Assembly: GCA_902632445.1 (NCBI GenBank)
Contig: CACPCL010000001.1
Coordinates: 1 to 64,000 of the forward strand
Source of the DNA: an uncultured Pelagibacteraceae bacterium
GTDB lineage: Bacteria > Pseudomonadota > Alphaproteobacteria > Pelagibacterales > Pelagibacteraceae
Direction: 5' to 3'
Length of the DNA: 64,000 nt
In this document: in pieces, positions 28,810 through 37,985 of the stretch
How positions within the stretch are numbered: position 1 is the first letter of the stretch
How the letters are laid out: each line of letters opens with the position of its first letter
Notes under the pieces: model-generated
What the model saw: only the letters and a program-made list of their open reading frames with translations
The model's database searches: none
Told to the model about the DNA's origin: nothing
Made by a program: the position numbers and the translations under genes

Positions 28810-29534
28810 TGAGTAAAATTAGACTTGGTGTAAATATTGACCATGTAGCTACAGTCAGAAATGCCAGAGGTGAAATCTATCCAAGCCCTTTAAGAGCATC
28901 AATATTAGCACAAAATAGTGGCGCAGATTCCGTCACTATACATTTGAGAGAAGACAGACGTCACATAAATGAATTAGACCTTCAACAAATAAAATCTAAA
29001 TTAAAAATTCCTTTAAATCTCGAAATTGCAGCAACTTCAGAAATGTTAAATATTGCAATGAAAAATAAACCTGATTTTGTCTGCATTGTTCCAGAAAAAA
29101 GACAAGAAATCACAACCGAAGGTGGTTTAAATTTAAGATATAAAAGAAATTTTTTAAAAAAAATTATTAATAAGTTAAAAAAGAAAAATTTAAGAGTAAG
29201 TCTTTTTATTGAACCAAGTCTAAAAGACATTAAAGATTCTAAATATCTTAATGCAGATTGTATAGAAATACATACTGGAAGAATTTGTAATTTAATTAAT
29301 AAAAATAAAAACTATAATTACGAATTAAAACGAATTAAAAAAGCTGTTTATTTAGGAAATAAACTTGGTTTAGAAGTTCATGCTGGCCATGGTTTAACAT
29401 ATAAATCTGCTAATATATTATCAAGAATTTCAGGAATTAAAGAATTTAATATAGGTCACTTTTTAATTGGAGAGTCAATTTTTGTAGGTTTAAGTAAAGC
29501 AATTAAAAAATTTAGAAAAATAATTAGAAAATGA
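28809..29534 (+). CDS. pdxJ: Pyridoxine 5'-phosphate synthase
   Basis: Makes pyridoxine 5'-phosphate from 1-deoxyxylulose 5-phosphate and 3-amino-2-oxopropyl phosphate in de novo vitamin B6 synthesis. The 241-aa TIM barrel has RLGVNIDHVATVRNARG at the N-terminus, HLREDRRHI near residue 46, CIVPEKRQEITTEGGL near 92-107, IEIHTGRI, and VHAGHGLTY near 195. It shares one base with pyrE and overlaps acpS by four bases. pdxJ-acpS-lepB is a known proteobacterial order. Confidence 0.96.
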   Translation: MSKIRLGVNIDHVATVRNARGEIYPSPLRASILAQNSGADSVTIHLREDRRHINELDLQQIKSKLKIPLNLEIAATSEMLNIAMKNKPDFVCIVPEKRQEITTEGGLNLRYKRNFLKKIINKLKKKNLRVSLFIEPSLKDIKDSKYLNADCIEIHTGRICNLINKNKNYNYELKRIKKAVYLGNKLGLEVHAGHGLTYKSANILSRISGIKEFNIGHFLIGESIFVGLSKAIKKFRKIIRK

Positions 29535-29914
29535 AAATATTTGGAATTGGCACAGATATTGTTAAGATTAGTAGAATTCAAAAATCAATTAAAAGTAAAT
29601 CATTTACAAAAAGATTATTTAATAAAAATGAGATAATAAGGTGCAAAAAAAAGAAAAATTCTTCAAATTGTTTTGCCAAGCGTTTTGCAGCTAAAGAGGC
29701 TTTTTCTAAAGCTCTTGGAACAGGTATAGCAAAGGGAATAAACTTTAATGAAATTGTCATACTCAACGAAAAAAATGGAAAACCATTTATTAGATTAATA
29801 GATAAAACAAAAAAAAATGTTGAAAACCTTTTAAAAAAAAAAAAATATAAAATTTCTTTATCGTTAAGCGATGAGGACAATTATGCAGTAGCATTTGTGA
29901 CGATTTCTGTATGA
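29531..29914 (+). CDS. acpS: Holo-[acyl-carrier-protein] synthase
   Basis: Transfers the phosphopantetheine arm of CoA to ACP. The 127-aa product has IFGIGTDIVKISRIQKS at the N-terminus, with the metal-binding Asp, and the second signature FAKRFAAKEAFSKALGTG at about residues 48-65 with the catalytic Glu. The C-terminal VSLSDEDNYAVAFV-like end is present. It overlaps pdxJ and lepB by four bases on either side. Confidence 0.95.
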   Translation: MKIFGIGTDIVKISRIQKSIKSKSFTKRLFNKNEIIRCKKKKNSSNCFAKRFAAKEAFSKALGTGIAKGINFNEIVILNEKNGKPFIRLIDKTKKNVENLLKKKKYKISLSLSDEDNYAVAFVTISV

Positions 29915-30651
29915 AAAAAAATAAAATAATAAATATATTCTTTGATAATTTAAAAACTTTAATCGGAGCTTTATTAATAGCAATTTTGATAAGATCTTTA
30001 ATAATTCAACCTTTTTATATTCCTTCATCTTCTATGGAACCTACTCTATTAGTAGGAGATAGAATTTTTGTTTCTAAATATTCTTATGGTTACAGCAAAC
30101 ATTCTTTTCCTTTTAGCCCTAATTTTTCTAATAATCGTTTTTTTTCAGAAGATCCTAATCAAGGAGACCTTGTAGTTTTTAAAACCCCTGCAGATAACAG
30201 GACTGATTATATAAAGAGATTAATTGGTTTACCTGGCGATGAAATTCAATTTATAAATGGAGATCTTTTTATTAATGGAAAACAAATTCAAAGGCAAAAA
30301 ACAAAAATTACAGAGCCTATTAGATGTGGAAATTATATCTTAAATACTAATATATTCATAGAAACTCTTCCCAACGGAACAAAACATCTAGTTGCTTACA
30401 ATTCAAAAGGCACTTTAAAGAATACTAAAAAATACAAAGTTCCCAACAACCATTATTTTTTAATGGGAGACAATCGTGATTGCTCTAAAGATAGCAGATT
30501 TCTTGAAGAAGTTGGATATGTTAAAAATTTAAATTTGGTTGGAAAAGCAAAAATAATTTTTTTTTCAAATGATACAAAAAAAGGGAGTTTATTCAAATTG
30601 TGGAATTTACACAATTCATTTAGATTTGAGAGAACTTTTCAGGGATTATGA
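29911..30651 (+). CDS. lepB: Signal peptidase I
   Basis: An inner-membrane Ser/Lys protease that removes signal peptides. One N-terminal membrane segment (about residues 12-30) is followed by IIQPFYIPSSSMEPTL with the catalytic serine, DYIKRLIGLPGDEI near 105-118 with the catalytic lysine, and HYFLMGDNRDCSKDSR near 181-196. The 246-aa length is normal for alphaproteobacteria. It has four-base overlaps with acpS upstream and rnc downstream. Confidence 0.96.
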   Translation: MKKNKIINIFFDNLKTLIGALLIAILIRSLIIQPFYIPSSSMEPTLLVGDRIFVSKYSYGYSKHSFPFSPNFSNNRFFSEDPNQGDLVVFKTPADNRTDYIKRLIGLPGDEIQFINGDLFINGKQIQRQKTKITEPIRCGNYILNTNIFIETLPNGTKHLVAYNSKGTLKNTKKYKVPNNHYFLMGDNRDCSKDSRFLEEVGYVKNLNLVGKAKIIFFSNDTKKGSLFKLWNLHNSFRFERTFQGL

Positions 30652-31316
30652 TAAATAAAATGAGTAAAGAACTAGAGGAAATTCTAAAATATACTTTTAA
30701 AGAAAAGAATTTATTACATAAAGCTTTAACTCATAAAAGTTATAGTAATGATATTAACAATGAAAAATTAGAATTTCTCGGAGATAGAGTTTTAGGTTTA
30801 ATTATCTCTAAAGAACTTTTAGATAGATATCCAAATGAAAAAGAGGGAATTATTGATAAAAAATTTGCCAATCTTGTTAATAAGAAAACATGCGCAAATA
30901 TAGCAAAGAAATTAAACCTAAAAAAATTTCTTTATTTGGGTTCGTCACATAAAAATTTAGAGAGATCTACTGATAAAATTATAAGTGATTGTTTAGAAGC
31001 TTTAGTAGGCGCAATATATTTAGACGGTGGACTTAAATCTTCAGAAAAGTTTATTTTGAATTGCTGGGGCTCTTATATTGATAAATCAATAATAACACTT
31101 ATAGATTCAAAAACTAAACTTCAAGAATATAGCTTAAAAAAATTCAAAAAATTACCTAAGTATACTTTTTTTAAAAAAACCGGTCCTCAACATAAGCCAT
31201 TATTTAAAACAGAAGTAGAAATACAGGACTCAAAAAAAATAATTGGTATTGGGACATCAAAAAAGAATGCACAACAAAATGCAGCTGCAAAACTAATCAA
31301 AATCTTAAATATATGA
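30648..31316 (+). CDS. rnc: Ribonuclease III
   Basis: A double-strand-specific RNase that processes rRNA and mRNA. The signature NEKLEFLGDRVLGLIIS lies near residues 38-54, DCLEALVGAIYLDGG supplies the second acidic cluster, and the C-terminal dsRNA-binding domain ends GIGTSKKNAQQNAAAKLI. The first ATG (30648) overlaps the lepB stop; a second at 30660 (MSKELEE) is also possible. It runs straight into recO with a four-base overlap. The era gene, often between them in proteobacteria, is absent here. Confidence 0.96.
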   Translation: MINKMSKELEEILKYTFKEKNLLHKALTHKSYSNDINNEKLEFLGDRVLGLIISKELLDRYPNEKEGIIDKKFANLVNKKTCANIAKKLNLKKFLYLGSSHKNLERSTDKIISDCLEALVGAIYLDGGLKSSEKFILNCWGSYIDKSIITLIDSKTKLQEYSLKKFKKLPKYTFFKKTGPQHKPLFKTEVEIQDSKKIIGIGTSKKNAQQNAAAKLIKILNI

Positions 31317-31993
31317 ACTGGGAAGACGAATGTTATTTATTATCAAAAAAAAAATTTAGGGAAAATGCAAATATCATAAGTGTTTTTTCACAAACAAAAG
31401 GGAAAGTTTCAGGAGTAGTTTATGGAGGCAATTCTAGAAAAATTAGAAATTACTTACAATTATCTAACAAATTATTTATTGTACATACTTCTAAAAATGA
31501 AAATAAATTTGGCTATTTTAAAACAGAATTAATGAAGCCAATTTCGCCATTATATTTCAATGACAAAACAAGAACTTCAGCACTAATTTCTTTATGCTCA
31601 ATTTTAAATACTCTTTTACCAGAATCCCAACCTAACAAAAAAATATATCATTCTTTTGAAGAATTTTTAAATTTATTGAATTTGGACAACTGGATTTTTC
31701 TCTTTATTTTTTTTGAATTAAATTTAATTAAAGATTTAGGATTTGATCCAAATTTAAATAAATTTAAAGAACAGACAAATGATTTGTCTAAGTTTAGAAA
31801 AGTTAAAATTGATACTTTTACTTACGAAGTTCCGGAGTATCTTATTTTGAATAAACTACCAGAAAATTTTTCAAATATTTTGATTAAAAAATCATTATAC
31901 TTTACTAGAAATATTATCCAGAATAGATTTTTTATACCTTTCAATTTACCTTTTCCTAAGTCAAGGATTTTATTAGAAAATTATTTTAAATAA
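31313..31993 (+). CDS. recO: DNA repair protein RecO
   Basis: A recombination mediator that loads RecA with RecF/RecR. The 226-aa product begins MNWEDECYLLSKKKFRENANIISVFSQTKGKVSGVVYGG, the OB-fold typical of RecO, followed by a helical domain with LIKDLGFDPNL near residue 140. The usual C-terminal zinc-binding cysteines of many RecO proteins are not seen. It has a four-base overlap with rnc and converges with hemB with one base between stops. Confidence 0.9.
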   Translation: MNWEDECYLLSKKKFRENANIISVFSQTKGKVSGVVYGGNSRKIRNYLQLSNKLFIVHTSKNENKFGYFKTELMKPISPLYFNDKTRTSALISLCSILNTLLPESQPNKKIYHSFEEFLNLLNLDNWIFLFIFFELNLIKDLGFDPNLNKFKEQTNDLSKFRKVKIDTFTYEVPEYLILNKLPENFSNILIKKSLYFTRNIIQNRFFIPFNLPFPKSRILLENYFK

Positions 31994-31994
31994 T

Positions 31995-32984
31995 TTATTT
32001 AATTTTCTTCGCAATATCTAAAGCAAAATATGTAATTATTGCTGACGCGCCGGCTCTTTTAAAAGAAACAATACTTTCTATAATTGACTCGTCATTCAAA
32101 AGTTTTTTATTAATACCGTTTTTAATTAAAGCATATTCACCGGATACCTGGTAAGCTAACACCGGTATTTTAAAATTATCTTTTATTTGTTTTATAATAT
32201 CTAAATAAATCATTCCAGGTTTCACTAAAACCATATCTGCTCCTTCTTTAATATCCAAGCCAACTTCTCTAAAGGACTCAAAGGAATTTCTGTAATCCAT
32301 TTGATAAGTTTTTTTATCTTTTTTTAATCTTGATTTACTTCCCACAGCGTCTCTAAAGGGTCCATAAAAACTTGAAGCATATTTAACAGCATAAGAAAGA
32401 ATACTTACATTTGAAAATTTATTTTTATCAAGTGCTTTTCTTATAGCTCCAACTCTACCATCCATCATATCTGAAGGTGCTATCACATCACATCCCATTT
32501 TTGCTTGTAGTAATGATTGCTTAATTAATATTTTTATTGTTTCATCATTATCAACTTTATTATTAATTATAATTCCATCGTGACCGTGTGAAGTGTAAGG
32601 GTCTAAGGCCACATCACACATAATTCCAACATTGGGAAATTTTTTTTTAATAAACTTTAAACTTTTACAAATTAAATTATTTGGATTTATTGCTTCTGTA
32701 CCAAAATTATTTTTCTTATGACTAGGTGTAAATGGAAATAATGCGATCATTGGAATTTTCAAACGTTTTACTTCATTTAAGATAACTGGTAATTTATCTA
32801 CTGAATATCTTTTTACACCCGGTAAAGATTTTATAGGTTCAACCTTATTTTTTCCTTCTCTTACAAAGATTGGTAGCACTAGATCATTATGCGAAATATT
32901 AGACTCAGAAATCAGATTTCTAAGCCATTTTGATTTTCTTAACCTTCTTAGCCTAGTTTTTGGAAAAGATCCTAAAATTTTCAT
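31995..32984 (-). CDS. hemB: Delta-aminolevulinic acid dehydratase (porphobilinogen synthase)
   Basis: Condenses two 5-aminolevulinate molecules to porphobilinogen for haem and other tetrapyrroles. The 329-aa product has LVLPIFVREGKNKVEPIKSLPGV near residues 36-58, MCDVALDPYTSHGHDGI near 121-137, VIAPSDMMDGRVGAIR, a Schiff-base lysine in MDYRNSFE / MVLVKPGMIYLDII near 251-264, and the C-terminal ITYFALDIA. A typical cysteine-rich zinc site (CxCx(n)C) is not seen at 121-137, so a magnesium-type enzyme as in other alphaproteobacteria is likely. Confidence 0.96.
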   Translation of the reverse strand: MKILGSFPKTRLRRLRKSKWLRNLISESNISHNDLVLPIFVREGKNKVEPIKSLPGVKRYSVDKLPVILNEVKRLKIPMIALFPFTPSHKKNNFGTEAINPNNLICKSLKFIKKKFPNVGIMCDVALDPYTSHGHDGIIINNKVDNDETIKILIKQSLLQAKMGCDVIAPSDMMDGRVGAIRKALDKNKFSNVSILSYAVKYASSFYGPFRDAVGSKSRLKKDKKTYQMDYRNSFESFREVGLDIKEGADMVLVKPGMIYLDIIKQIKDNFKIPVLAYQVSGEYALIKNGINKKLLNDESIIESIVSFKRAGASAIITYFALDIAKKIK

Positions 32985-33061
32985 GTAAAGTCCGATTATT
33001 TATAATGTAATGCGACAAATATAATATTATAATTAGTATAAGTGTAATTTAATTAGTAATT

Positions 33062-33514
33062 ATGAGCAATATAAAACTAAATAAAATCTTTAAAACTGTA
33101 TGTATTGCCTCAGACCATGCAGGGTTTAATTTAAAGGAGTCCATAAAAGATTATTTAATAAACAAAGATATTTCAGTTTTTGATTTAGGGCCTTTCAATA
33201 ATCAATCAGTCGACTACCCTGATTATGCAAAAAAATTGGCCCTTAGAATTAAAGGAAAAAAGAGTGATGTTGGGATTTTAGTGTGTGGTTCTGGTACTGG
33301 TATGTCTATAACTGCCAATAAATTCAAATCAATTAGAGCAGCAGTGTGCTATAATTTAAGTTCTACAAGATTGTCTAGACAACATAATGATGCTAATATA
33401 ATAGCTTTAGGTTCAAGGCTTACAAAAAAAAGTTTATCCTTGAAATTAGTTGAAGTTTTTTTAAAAACGAAATTTGAGGGTGGCAGACATTTAAAAAGGG
33501 TAAAAAAAATATAA
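33062..33514 (+). CDS. rpiB: Ribose-5-phosphate isomerase B
   Basis: Interconverts ribose 5-phosphate and ribulose 5-phosphate. The 150-aa LacA/RpiB-type protein has [19 protein letters not shown] near residues 14-32, [12 protein letters not shown], and [18 protein letters not shown] near 74-91 containing the catalytic cysteine. The C-terminal block [14 protein letters not shown] is conserved. glyA follows after two bases, the usual alphaproteobacterial pairing. It is divergent from hemB across 77 bases of AT-rich sequence. Confidence 0.95.
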   Translation: MSNIKLNKIFKTVCIASDHAGFNLKESIKDYLINKDISVFDLGPFNNQSVDYPDYAKKLALRIKGKKSDVGILVCGSGTGMSITANKFKSIRAAVCYNLSSTRLSRQHNDANIIALGSRLTKKSLSLKLVEVFLKTKFEGGRHLKRVKKI

Positions 33515-33516
33515 GT

Positions 33517-34818
33517 ATGTCAATAGCAATAAAGTTAAATAAATATCTTAATAGCTTTTTCAAACTAAATTTGAAAGAGGCTGATAAAGAATTATATGAC
33601 TCAATAGAGAGTGAATTTAGTAGACAACAAAATCATATTGAACTAATAGCATCTGAAAATATTGTTTCTAAAGCTGTTCTAGAAGCTCAAGGATCAGTTT
33701 TGACAAATAAATATGCCGAAGGATATCCTGGTAAAAGATATTACGGTGGATGTGAACATGTTGACGTTTCAGAAAATTTAGCAATTGAAAGGGCCAAAAA
33801 ATTATTTAATTGTAAGTTTGCAAATGTTCAACCTCATTCAGGTGCGCAAGCGAATGGTGCAGTTTATTTGGCATTATTAAAACCTGGCGATACAACTCTT
33901 GCCATGAGTTTAAATTCTGGAGGTCACTTGACTCATGGAGCTAAACCTGCACAGTCAGGGAAATGGTTTAACGCTCTTCATTATGAAGTAGATAAAAAAA
34001 CAGGTCTAATAGATTATGAAAGTGTTGAAAAGCTTGCTGTTGAAAATAAACCAAAACTTATTATTGCAGGTGGCAGCGCATATTCTAGAGTTATTGATTT
34101 CAAAAGATTTAGGGAAATTTGTGACAAAGTAGGAGCATATCTGCTTGTGGACATGGCTCACTTTTCTGGATTAGTTGCAGGAGGTGCTTATCCAAATCCT
34201 ACTAAATACGCTGATGTAGTCACTTCTACAACTCACAAAGTTTTAAGAGGACCACGTGGAGGAATAATATTAACGAATAAAGAAGATTTAATAAAAAAAT
34301 TTAACAGTGCAATTTTTCCGGGTCTACAAGGAGGCCCACTAATGCATGTTATAGCAGCTAAAGCAGTTTGTTTTAAAGAAGCTCTGTCACCTGAATTTAA
34401 AGAGTATACGAAAAATGTTATTTCTAACGCGAAAGTTTTATCTAATAGATTATCTGAAAAAGGATTTAAAATATTTTCTGGTGGCACTGATACTCACTTG
34501 ATGTTAATTGATCTAAGATCTTTCGGTGTAACAGGAAAAGATGCTCAAGCTTCGTTAGGAAGAGCAAATATAACCTGCAACAAAAATGGTATTCCTTTTG
34601 ACAGTGAAAGCCCTATGATAACATCTGGTATTAGATTAGGCACACCTGCGTGCACGACAAGAGGTTTTGGTTCTAATGAATTTAAATTAATTGCAGATCT
34701 AATTTTTAAAGTGATTGAGGGCTTAAGCAAAAATAAAGAAGATAACTCAAAAATAGAAAAAGAAGTTCAAAAAGAAATAATTGAACTTTGTTCAGCTTTT
34801 CCTATATATAGTAGTTAA
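33517..34818 (+). CDS. glyA: Serine hydroxymethyltransferase
   Basis: A PLP enzyme interconverting serine and glycine with tetrahydrofolate, the main source of one-carbon units. The 433-aa protein shows [66 protein letters not shown], and the PLP lysine in [16 protein letters not shown] near 232-247. I looked for and did not find a glycine riboswitch upstream. Its 3' end overlaps only the track's extended nrdR frame; with the preferred nrdR start the genes are seven bases apart. Confidence 0.97.
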   Translation: MSIAIKLNKYLNSFFKLNLKEADKELYDSIESEFSRQQNHIELIASENIVSKAVLEAQGSVLTNKYAEGYPGKRYYGGCEHVDVSENLAIERAKKLFNCKFANVQPHSGAQANGAVYLALLKPGDTTLAMSLNSGGHLTHGAKPAQSGKWFNALHYEVDKKTGLIDYESVEKLAVENKPKLIIAGGSAYSRVIDFKRFREICDKVGAYLLVDMAHFSGLVAGGAYPNPTKYADVVTSTTHKVLRGPRGGIILTNKEDLIKKFNSAIFPGLQGGPLMHVIAAKAVCFKEALSPEFKEYTKNVISNAKVLSNRLSEKGFKIFSGGTDTHLMLIDLRSFGVTGKDAQASLGRANITCNKNGIPFDSESPMITSGIRLGTPACTTRGFGSNEFKLIADLIFKVIEGLSKNKEDNSKIEKEVQKEIIELCSAFPIYSS

Positions 34819-34825
34819 AAAATTT

Positions 34826-35287
34826 ATGCTTTGTCCATTTTGTAGAGAGAAAGATACCTCAGTGGTAGATTCACGGCCCGCTGAAGAAGGTAGGGCGGTA
34901 AGAAGACGGAGACTTTGTACTTGTCACGGAGGCATGAGATTTACAACTTTTGAAAGAGTACAATTTCAAGAACTAACAGTGATTAAAAGTAATAGTAAAA
35001 GAGAACCTTTTGATAGAGATAAAGTTTCAAAGTCAATAAGGATAGCAACCAGAAAAAGACCGATAGATATTGATGCAATAGATAATTTTGTTTCTAAAAT
35101 AATTATGAAGATTGAAGGATTGGGTGAGAGCGAAGTGCCAACTTCAACTATCGGCAAATTCATAATGGAAGGTTTGCAATATTTAGATACGGTTGCCTAT
35201 GTTCGTTACGCTTCTGTTTACAAAAACTTTAAAGAAGCAAAAGATTTTGAACAATTTGTAGGCAATATTGATGAAAATAAATCATAA
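34826..35287 (+). CDS. nrdR: Transcriptional repressor NrdR
   Basis: Represses ribonucleotide reductase genes in response to ATP/dATP. The protein opens MLCPFCREKDTSVVDSRP with the first zinc cysteine pair; the second pair is in RRLCTCHGGMRFTTFER. The ATP-cone domain follows (VIKSNSKREPFDRDKVSKSI). The ORF track begins 15 codons earlier, inside glyA; ATG at 34826 gives the canonical N-terminus and a 153-aa protein. The second cysteine pair reads CTC rather than the usual CPxC, but both residues are present. nrdR-ribD is a conserved order. Confidence 0.95.
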   Translation: MLCPFCREKDTSVVDSRPAEEGRAVRRRRLCTCHGGMRFTTFERVQFQELTVIKSNSKREPFDRDKVSKSIRIATRKRPIDIDAIDNFVSKIIMKIEGLGESEVPTSTIGKFIMEGLQYLDTVAYVRYASVYKNFKEAKDFEQFVGNIDENKS

Positions 35288-36338
35288 TTTTTATTCTAAC
35301 TTAGCATTTAAATTAGCTGAAAAAAATTTGGGAAAAACCAAAAAAAATCCATCTGTAGGATGTGTAGTCGTAAAAAATAACTCTATAATTAGTTCAGCAG
35401 TCACCTCAGTTGGTGGTAGACCTCATGCAGAATTTAATGCTTTAAATAAAAAAGTAAATTTTAAAAACTCAATATTGTATGTAACCTTAGAACCATGTGC
35501 ACATTATGGGCTTACACCTCCTTGCACAAACATAATCAAAAAAAAAAGAATTAATAAAGTATTTTATTCATCTGATGATCCTGATCAGAGAACTTATGGA
35601 AAAGCCAAAAAAATATTAGCAAAAAATAAAATTAATTATAAAAAGATAAATACTAAACATAACGATTTTTACAAAAGCTATTATTTAAATTTAAATAAGA
35701 AATTACCATTAATAGATGCAAAGCTAGCTATATCTAAAGATTACTTCACGATTAATAGAAAATCAAAATGGATTTCAAACAATAAATCTAGAAAAGTTGG
35801 AAATTTTTTAAGATCTAAATATGATTGTATTGTTTCAACATCTTCATCTATTAACAAAGATAATTCATTATTGAATTGTAGGATTGATGGACTTAAAAAT
35901 CATCAACCAGATTTAATAATCATTGACAGAAATCTAATAATTAAAAAAAATTTGAAAATATTTAAGCAGTTCAAAAAAAGAAATATATACATTTTTACTT
36001 GTAAAAATATTAGAAATAAACCAAATTATTTAAGAAAAACTAATATCAAGATTTTAAAAATACCACACTTAGAATCAAAAAAAGATTTTATTTTTCTGAT
36101 TAAAAAACTATTCAAAATAGGCAAGAGAAGAATATTTGTTGAAGCTGGTCTAACTTTTATAAGTAAGCTGATAAAATTTAAATTAATTAATGATTTGTAT
36201 CTATTCAAAACAAATAAAAAACTTAAAAAAAATGGTTTTAATAATTGTAAAATAAATTATTTGAAAAAATTAAGTATAAAAAAAAAGATTAATGTTAATT
36301 TGGATGAGGACGCACTATATAAATTGAGGCTTAATTAA
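35271..36338 (+). CDS. ribD: Riboflavin biosynthesis bifunctional deaminase/reductase
   Basis: Deaminates and then reduces the pyrimidine intermediate in riboflavin synthesis. The deaminase domain has NPSVGCVVVKNNSII, the zinc His in GGRPHAEFNAL near residues 45-55 and the zinc Cys pair in LEPCAHYGLTPPCTNII near 70-86. The reductase half (about 140-355) is divergent, but KLAISKDY, SKWISNNKSRKVGNFLRSKYD and a C-terminal barrel of the right size are visible. I use ATG 35271 rather than the TTG at 35268. It overlaps nrdR by 17 bases and shares one base with ribE. Confidence 0.93.
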   Translation: MKINHNFYSNLAFKLAEKNLGKTKKNPSVGCVVVKNNSIISSAVTSVGGRPHAEFNALNKKVNFKNSILYVTLEPCAHYGLTPPCTNIIKKKRINKVFYSSDDPDQRTYGKAKKILAKNKINYKKINTKHNDFYKSYYLNLNKKLPLIDAKLAISKDYFTINRKSKWISNNKSRKVGNFLRSKYDCIVSTSSSINKDNSLLNCRIDGLKNHQPDLIIIDRNLIIKKNLKIFKQFKKRNIYIFTCKNIRNKPNYLRKTNIKILKIPHLESKKDFIFLIKKLFKIGKRRIFVEAGLTFISKLIKFKLINDLYLFKTNKKLKKNGFNNCKINYLKKLSIKKKINVNLDEDALYKLRLN

Positions 36339-36925
36339 TGTTTAATGGGATTATTTATAATACTGGTATTGTTAAACTAATGAAAAAATATAAACAAAGT
36401 ATATTAATTGGCATACAATCTAATTTAAAATTTTCAAATAAAGACGTTGGATCTTCGATATGTTGTAATGGTGTTTGTTTAACGCTTGAAAGAAAAAAAA
36501 ATAGATTAATTTTTTTTTATATTTCAAATGAAACTATTCAAAGATCTAATTTAAAATATCTTAAAACTGGCCATTTAGTTAATTTGGAAAAATCTATAAA
36601 ATTTGGCACAAATATATCTGGTCACTTTACTCAAGGACATGTTGATAGTATCGCAAAAATTAAAAAAATTAAAATTATAGATAAGTCATGGTCTATTTTG
36701 TTATTATTAAAAAATAAAAACCTTTCAAAATTTTTGGTGGAAAAAGCATCAATTTCAATTAACGGAGTATCATTAACTATTTCTAAGGTTTATAAAAATG
36801 ATTTTGAATTAAATATAATACCTCATACTTTGAAATTAACAAATTTAAGATTCTTAAAAAAAAATGACTTTGTTAATGTTGAATTAGATATATTTGGAAA
36901 ATATATATATAAGTACACATTATAA
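36338..36925 (+). CDS. ribE: Riboflavin synthase, alpha chain
   Basis: Dismutates 6,7-dimethyl-8-ribityllumazine to riboflavin. The 195-aa product starts MFNGIIYNTGIV, matching MFTGI of the family, and has two similar barrels: DVGSSICCNGVCLTLE near residues 36-51 and ASISINGVSLTISKV near 138-152. The loop ISGHFTQGHVD near 93-103 is the conserved substrate region. It shares one base with ribD, and the ribBA start lies four bases downstream. Confidence 0.94.
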   Translation: MFNGIIYNTGIVKLMKKYKQSILIGIQSNLKFSNKDVGSSICCNGVCLTLERKKNRLIFFYISNETIQRSNLKYLKTGHLVNLEKSIKFGTNISGHFTQGHVDSIAKIKKIKIIDKSWSILLLLKNKNLSKFLVEKASISINGVSLTISKVYKNDFELNIIPHTLKLTNLRFLKKNDFVNVELDIFGKYIYKYTL

Positions 36926-36929
36926 AATA

Positions 36930-37985
36930 ATGTCTAAATTAAAATTCTCCCCAATACCTCTGATAATTAAAGACGCTAAAAAAGGAAAAATGTTTATTTT
37001 AGTTGACGATAAAAATAGAGAAAATGAAGGCGATCTTGTAGTACCGGGTTCTAAGTGTAATTCAAAAATTATTAATTTTATGGCTAAACACGGTAGGGGA
37101 TTAATTTGTTTGGCTTTAACAAAAAAACAAATAGATAGACTAAAGCTTCCTTTAATGTCACAAATTAATAAGTCTAGAATGCAAACAGCATTCACAGTTT
37201 CAATTGAGGCAAAACACGGTGTATCAACTGGGATTTCCGCTTTTGATAGAGCTAAAACTATTAAAGTTGCTATAAATCCAAAGTCAAAAAAAAAACATAT
37301 TGTTTCTCCAGGCCATGTTTTTCCAATTTTGGCTAGAAATGGAGGTGTATTAGAAAGAGCAGGACATACTGAAGCTTCTATAGATATTTCTATATTATCA
37401 AAGTTAAACCCTAGCTCTGTTATTTGTGAAGTAATGAATGAAGATGGAAGAATGGCGCGACTAAACGATTTGTTTAAATTTTCAAAGAAACATAATATTA
37501 AGATTGCATCTATAGCTGATTTAATAGCTCACAGACTTAAAACTGAAAAACTTGTATATAGAACATCCAATAAAAGTATAAACTTGCTAAATGGTAAAAA
37601 AATACAACTAAGTATTTATAAGAATAAACTTAACAACCACGAAAGCTATGTTTTTTCTAAGGGGAAATTTAAAAAAAATAAATCTGTAACGATAAGAGTT
37701 TTATCAAAAAGAATTAATAAAAATAATCTACTTTCTAATAATGATCTAAAGTGGAATATTAAGAGATTGTCAAAATACAAAACTTTCTTATTAGTTATTA
37801 TAAATAACAAAATTAATAACGAAAAAAAGGATACAAACATTACATTAAGATACTATGGTATAGGAGCTCAAATTATTAAAGACTATAAAGTTAAAAATAT
37901 GATACTACTTTCAAGAAGTAAGAAAAAAATAATAGGTTTAGAGGGATTTGGTTTAAAAATTAAAAAACAAATAATTATAAAATGA
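36930..37985 (+). CDS. ribB: 3,4-dihydroxy-2-butanone 4-phosphate synthase fused to a degenerate GTP cyclohydrolase II domain
   Basis: The N-terminal half is a full RibB domain: FILVDDKNRENEGDLVVPG near residues 19-37, MAKHGRGLICLAL, TGISAFDRAKTI, and SPGHVFPILARNGGVLERAGHTEAS near 125-149. The C-terminal half aligns with RibA only at its end (LRYYGIGAQIIKDYKVKNM, IGLEGFGLKI). The zinc cysteines and catalytic motif normally reading GxCxTGDVFGSxRCDC are gone. So the second domain is probably inactive in GTP hydrolysis, and a separate RibA is needed. The chosen ATG (36930) replaces the track's start inside ribE. It overlaps ribH by four bases. Confidence 0.93.
   Translation: MSKLKFSPIPLIIKDAKKGKMFILVDDKNRENEGDLVVPGSKCNSKIINFMAKHGRGLICLALTKKQIDRLKLPLMSQINKSRMQTAFTVSIEAKHGVSTGISAFDRAKTIKVAINPKSKKKHIVSPGHVFPILARNGGVLERAGHTEASIDISILSKLNPSSVICEVMNEDGRMARLNDLFKFSKKHNIKIASIADLIAHRLKTEKLVYRTSNKSINLLNGKKIQLSIYKNKLNNHESYVFSKGKFKKNKSVTIRVLSKRINKNNLLSNNDLKWNIKRLSKYKTFLLVIINNKINNEKKDTNITLRYYGIGAQIIKDYKVKNMILLSRSKKKIIGLEGFGLKIKKQIIIK

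Noticed and set aside
29578-29880. 100-aa minus-strand ORF opposite acpS
   Set aside because: Phe/Leu-rich reading of Lys/Glu-rich acpS codons; a typical shadow in an AT-rich gene.
32985-33516. Glycine riboswitch ahead of rpiB-glyA
   Set aside because: Glycine switches are known in SAR11 for other genes, but the 77-base hemB/rpiB gap and the rpiB/glyA junction are too short and lack the conserved aptamer motifs.
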